A stretch of DNA of 64,000 nucleotides from Methanoregulaceae archaeon (GTDB lineage Archaea > Halobacteriota > Methanomicrobia > Methanomicrobiales > Methanospirillaceae), in contig JAJFVA010000005.1 of the NCBI GenBank assembly GCA_021371995.1, forward strand, positions 1 to 64,000, read 5' to 3'. The notes beneath the pieces are model-generated. The model searched no databases, was not told the origin of the DNA, and saw only the letters and a list, made by a program, of their open reading frames with translations. A program made the translations under genes and the position numbers. Positions within the stretch are counted from its first letter, which is position 1; every line of letters starts with the position of its first letter. This document shows positions 61,533 to 64,000 of the stretch, piece by piece.

Positions 61533-63299
61533 CTACACCGTGCTTCGTGCAGAGTTGTCCGGGCCAAACATCCGGACGGTTATATTCACGAGTTTCTGGT
61601 CCCAGCGCTGCCTTTTTTCATACCCTGGCTCTTCCACTGGTCCTTCCGGGGATTTCTGCACCATGGGGAATGTCAGGTTTGCCTTCTCGTACAGCCCGGG
61701 TTTTGTAAAGACATCGATATTCATACTCCCGAGTTTTCCGTCCCGCTTGAAATAGTACTCAGGGATCCGGTGCTCGTTGTCGTAAATGGAGAACCAGTAC
61801 GAGAGCTTGTAGGTCGCCTTATCATACCCGTCGAGAGAGGGATAACTGCTCATATCGTGGGTGATCACCATATCGGGATTGCTGCTATACACAGTCCAAT
61901 TATCAACAAGCTTTCCATAGAACTTCATTTTTTTATTCCAGACCTCTCCCCGGTAATACCAGGGGAGCGGCCAGTAATTCTCTGATGCAATCACCACAGT
62001 ATCGGAAGCGTCGATGAGCTGCATCACTATCCGCATATCTTCTGAATTCTGTACCTGGACAATTGGTTCATTGATATCGGCAGGGACAAGCGCAACATGC
62101 CATGTCATGATGATGAGAAAAAGGCATCCTGCAAGGGCGACGAGAGTCTTTTTCGGTGTCATCAGGTAAACTGAGACAAGGATCAGAGGGAAGAGCTGGT
62201 GGATGATCAGCCATGGGACCTTCTCGCCGATATATGCATAGGCTGCAAGTGATACCAGCATCCAGTAGATACAAAAGAGGAAGAAAATCTCTTTTTTATC
62301 CCATGGGACTGCCTGACCCAGGGGGGGCGGCCGCAGTGAGAGGTCCGGACATTCCTCCCCCTCTGCCTGCCTTTTTTTCTTTCTGAATCTGCTGTTCAGG
62401 GACGATGCCAGGCCAGGGAGAGGGTTATGGCGGATGGCGAACTGGGCAGTCCCGTATACAGCGAGAAGGAAGATCGGAACTTCATAGAGGAGAAAGAGCA
62501 GGATATAGAAGAACCATGGGCCGCAAATCCGGCACATGCCATGCATCGAAGCCCAGTGCTCGTACGCCCTGATCCACCCTGTCTCAATAATCTCGAAATG
62601 CGCTCCGAATGAGGAATAGAAGATGACCATGACTGAAAGGGCAACGACGACAATGGCAATCGTGTCACGAAGCCACGTCTCAGGGAGTTTGACCTTCTTT
62701 GTCAGCAGGAGATAGATCGCAAATGTGGCAAGGACAACAAGGAATATGGGCATATCCTCCTTGAGAGTCATCCCGCACCCAATGGCGAGACCGGCAAGGA
62801 GCGCATACCGGAGCCTGCCGTGCTCCGTATATGCAAGGAGTGCGGCTAGGATCAGGACGGTGAAGAAGAGCTGGAAGATATCGTGGCGTAAGAATCTTGA
62901 AAAATAGACCATCTGAGGAGAGATGGCAATAAAAAGGGCAGCGACCAGGGTCTGGCGCTTGTCAAGGTATCCAAGTGTGTATATCCAGTAGATGAGGGGG
63001 ATAATTGCCACGCCAAAAAGGGCAGGGAGGATCCGTGCGACGAAATCGGTATCACCAAAGAGGGTGAACATCCCTGCCGTGACATAATAAAGGAACGGGC
63101 CGTGATACATCGGTTCATAGGCATAAACCCCCTCGGTCATCAGTCGGTAGGAGAACCAGGCATGGATTGCTTCATCGTGGTGGAAAAGTTTGAGGTCAAG
63201 TGCAAAGAACCGTAAAAAAATTCCCAGTATAAAAATAAGTAAAAAGAGGTTCCGAAAGGAGCACCAGTCCCGGATCCGGGAACGAACTCCGGCGGTCAA
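61533..63299 (-). CDS. GT-C family membrane glycosyltransferase-like protein (TIGR03663/Agl23)
   Basis: 588 residues with 10-12 membrane helices and a C-terminal external domain. FHHDEAIHAWFSY near the N-terminus carries the Asp-Glu expected of a GT-C active site, and PMYHGPFLYYVTAG follows. The family is named flippase-associated Agl23 and is linked to N-glycosylation in archaea. It stands next to S10, with 9 bases between. A Pro/Lys-rich cytoplasmic loop (about 300-335) is unusual in size. Confidence 0.88.
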   Translation of the reverse strand: MTAGVRSRIRDWCSFRNLFLLIFILGIFLRFFALDLKLFHHDEAIHAWFSYRLMTEGVYAYEPMYHGPFLYYVTAGMFTLFGDTDFVARILPALFGVAIIPLIYWIYTLGYLDKRQTLVAALFIAISPQMVYFSRFLRHDIFQLFFTVLILAALLAYTEHGRLRYALLAGLAIGCGMTLKEDMPIFLVVLATFAIYLLLTKKVKLPETWLRDTIAIVVVALSVMVIFYSSFGAHFEIIETGWIRAYEHWASMHGMCRICGPWFFYILLFLLYEVPIFLLAVYGTAQFAIRHNPLPGLASSLNSRFRKKKRQAEGEECPDLSLRPPPLGQAVPWDKKEIFFLFCIYWMLVSLAAYAYIGEKVPWLIIHQLFPLILVSVYLMTPKKTLVALAGCLFLIIMTWHVALVPADINEPIVQVQNSEDMRIVMQLIDASDTVVIASENYWPLPWYYRGEVWNKKMKFYGKLVDNWTVYSSNPDMVITHDMSSYPSLDGYDKATYKLSYWFSIYDNEHRIPEYYFKRDGKLGSMNIDVFTKPGLYEKANLTFPMVQKSPEGPVEEPGYEKRQRWDQKLVNITVRMFGPDNSARSTV

Positions 63300-63308
63300 T
63301 CCGCTTCC

Positions 63309-63617
63309 TCAGCTCTCGAGTACGATCTCGATGCCGATATCTTTCGGAACCTGGGTACGCATCAGCTGGCGGAGTGCACGTTCATCGGCATCAATATCTA
63401 TGAGCCGTTTGTGCACCCGCATCTGCCACCGGTCCCAGGTGGCGGTCCCTTCCCCGTCGGGGCTTTTCCGTATGGGCACCACCAGGCGTTTGGTGGGGAG
63501 AGGGATGGGCCCGGCGAGATTCACACCGGTCCTCTCTGCGATCTCCCGTATCCGGTCGCAGACCATCTCAACCTTTTTGAAATCGGTTCCTGTGAGGCGT
63601 ATCCTGGCCTTCTGCAT
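63309..63617 (-). CDS. rps10: Ribosomal protein S10 (uS10)
   Basis: 102 residues from the ATG at 63617 behind GGTGA; it begins [17 protein letters not shown] and ends with the IGIEIVLES strand. The longer frame to 63686 overlaps the EF-1alpha stop and is rejected. Gene order EF-1alpha-S10 is standard in archaea. Confidence 0.97.
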   Translation of the reverse strand: MQKARIRLTGTDFKKVEMVCDRIREIAERTGVNLAGPIPLPTKRLVVPIRKSPDGEGTATWDRWQMRVHKRLIDIDADERALRQLMRTQVPKDIGIEIVLES

Positions 63618-63652
63618 GGTATTCACCAGATAAATATTGTGAGATATCGGAG

Positions 63653-64000
63653 TTATCTCATCTGCTTGGGCTGAATTGCAATACACATACCGGCGGCGAT
63701 TGTGCTGCCCATATCACGGATTGCAAACCTGCCCAGCTGGGGGAGTTCCTTGACATTCTCGATGACCATGGGCTTTGTGGGTTTGACCTGCACAATTGCT
63801 GCATCGCCGGCCTTGATGAAGGTGGGGTTCTCCTCCTTGGTCTGTCCGGTCCTGGGGTCGAGTTTCTTCTTGAGCTCGACAAAGGTGCATGCGGTCTGCG
63901 TGGTATGGCAGTGGAACACGGGAGTGTAGCCGATCGTAATAGCACTGGGGTGCTGGAGAACGACAATCTGGGCAGTAAACTCATCAGCAACGGTCGGGGG
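63653..64000 (-). CDS. tuf: Translation elongation factor EF-1alpha (partial, N-terminus beyond window)
   Basis: The last 115 residues of the GTPase that brings aminoacyl-tRNA to the ribosome. The frame is open to the window edge and reads [20 protein letters not shown], then [20 protein letters not shown] and the C-terminal [16 protein letters not shown]. This is domain 3. It ends 35 bases before S10. Confidence 0.96.
   Translation of the reverse strand, partial: PPTVADEFTAQIVVLQHPSAITIGYTPVFHCHTTQTACTFVELKKKLDPRTGQTKEENPTFIKAGDAAIVQVKPTKPMVIENVKELPQLGRFAIRDMGSTIAAGMCIAIQPKQMR

Noticed and set aside
61395-61985. 196-residue plus-strand frame
   Set aside because: Most of it is antisense to the agl23 C-terminus and it resembles no protein.
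1-64000. CRISPR arrays, insertion sequences or prophage
   Set aside because: I saw no regularly spaced repeats, transposase or integrase frames, or phage structural genes.

Overview
The window comes from a hydrogenotrophic methanogenic archaeon, most likely a member of the Methanomicrobiales (Methanoregula/Methanosphaerula-like). This rests on formylmethanofuran dehydrogenase, heterodisulfide reductase HdrABC, Ftr, Mch, coenzyme B biosynthesis and methanogenesis-marker genes, combined with archaeal L7Ae-S28e-L24e-Ndk, S10/EF-1alpha, Orc1/Cdc6, EndA, CetZ and ApgM genes, TATA-type promoters and GGTGAT/GGAGG ribosome binding sites. Coding density is high, genes lie in tight operons, and I see no IS element, prophage or CRISPR array. 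Coordinates include stop codons.

1-15.6 kb is energy and cofactor metabolism. A minus-strand operon (1-6.4 kb) joins a FwdG-type ferredoxin, the FwdF polyferredoxin, HdrC, HdrB, HdrA, MvhD/FlpD, FwdD and FwdB (cut by the window edge). It couples the first step of methanogenesis (CO2 reduction to formylmethanofuran) with the last (CoM-S-S-CoB reduction) in one transcription unit without MvhAG hydrogenase genes. Divergent from it is ftr. A plus-strand run of overlapping genes follows (7.8-15.6 kb): methanogenesis marker 11, a radical SAM protein, a short IorA-like thiamine-diphosphate enzyme, aksA, aksD, aksE, an unknown gene and aksF. This is the 2-oxosuberate branch of coenzyme B biosynthesis, with four extra genes that are candidates for unassigned steps.

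17.2-24.4 kb holds the most unusual locus. It is a six-gene minus-strand operon: an NrdG-like radical SAM protein, DUF1257/Ycf35, a Ycf46-type AAA ATPase, a large helical-repeat/WD40 protein, an Hsp70-like ATPase and a small DUF2997 protein. Its members are unmistakable as families, but I know of no function for the assembly. A perfect palindrome lies upstream of the first gene.

24.7-47 kb is mainly housekeeping: endA-trpS-pheS-pheT, hisF (its 3' end overlaps pheT), an adenosylhomocysteinase-type hydrolase, Ogg, nifB, an FKBP lipoprotein, tRNA-Val(TAC), mch, orc1/cdc6, apgM, an epimerase, marker protein 12 and the pyruvate synthase operon porCDAB. 47-64 kb carries a CDF transporter, a frame-disrupted TPR gene, thrC, a nitrilase-fold amidase, marC, the ribosomal L7Ae operon, a membrane/glycan cluster (DUF2298, LPG-synthase-like, GT2, flavin oxidoreductase), cetZ with a surface-protein partner, an Agl23-like GT-C protein, S10 and the end of EF-1alpha.
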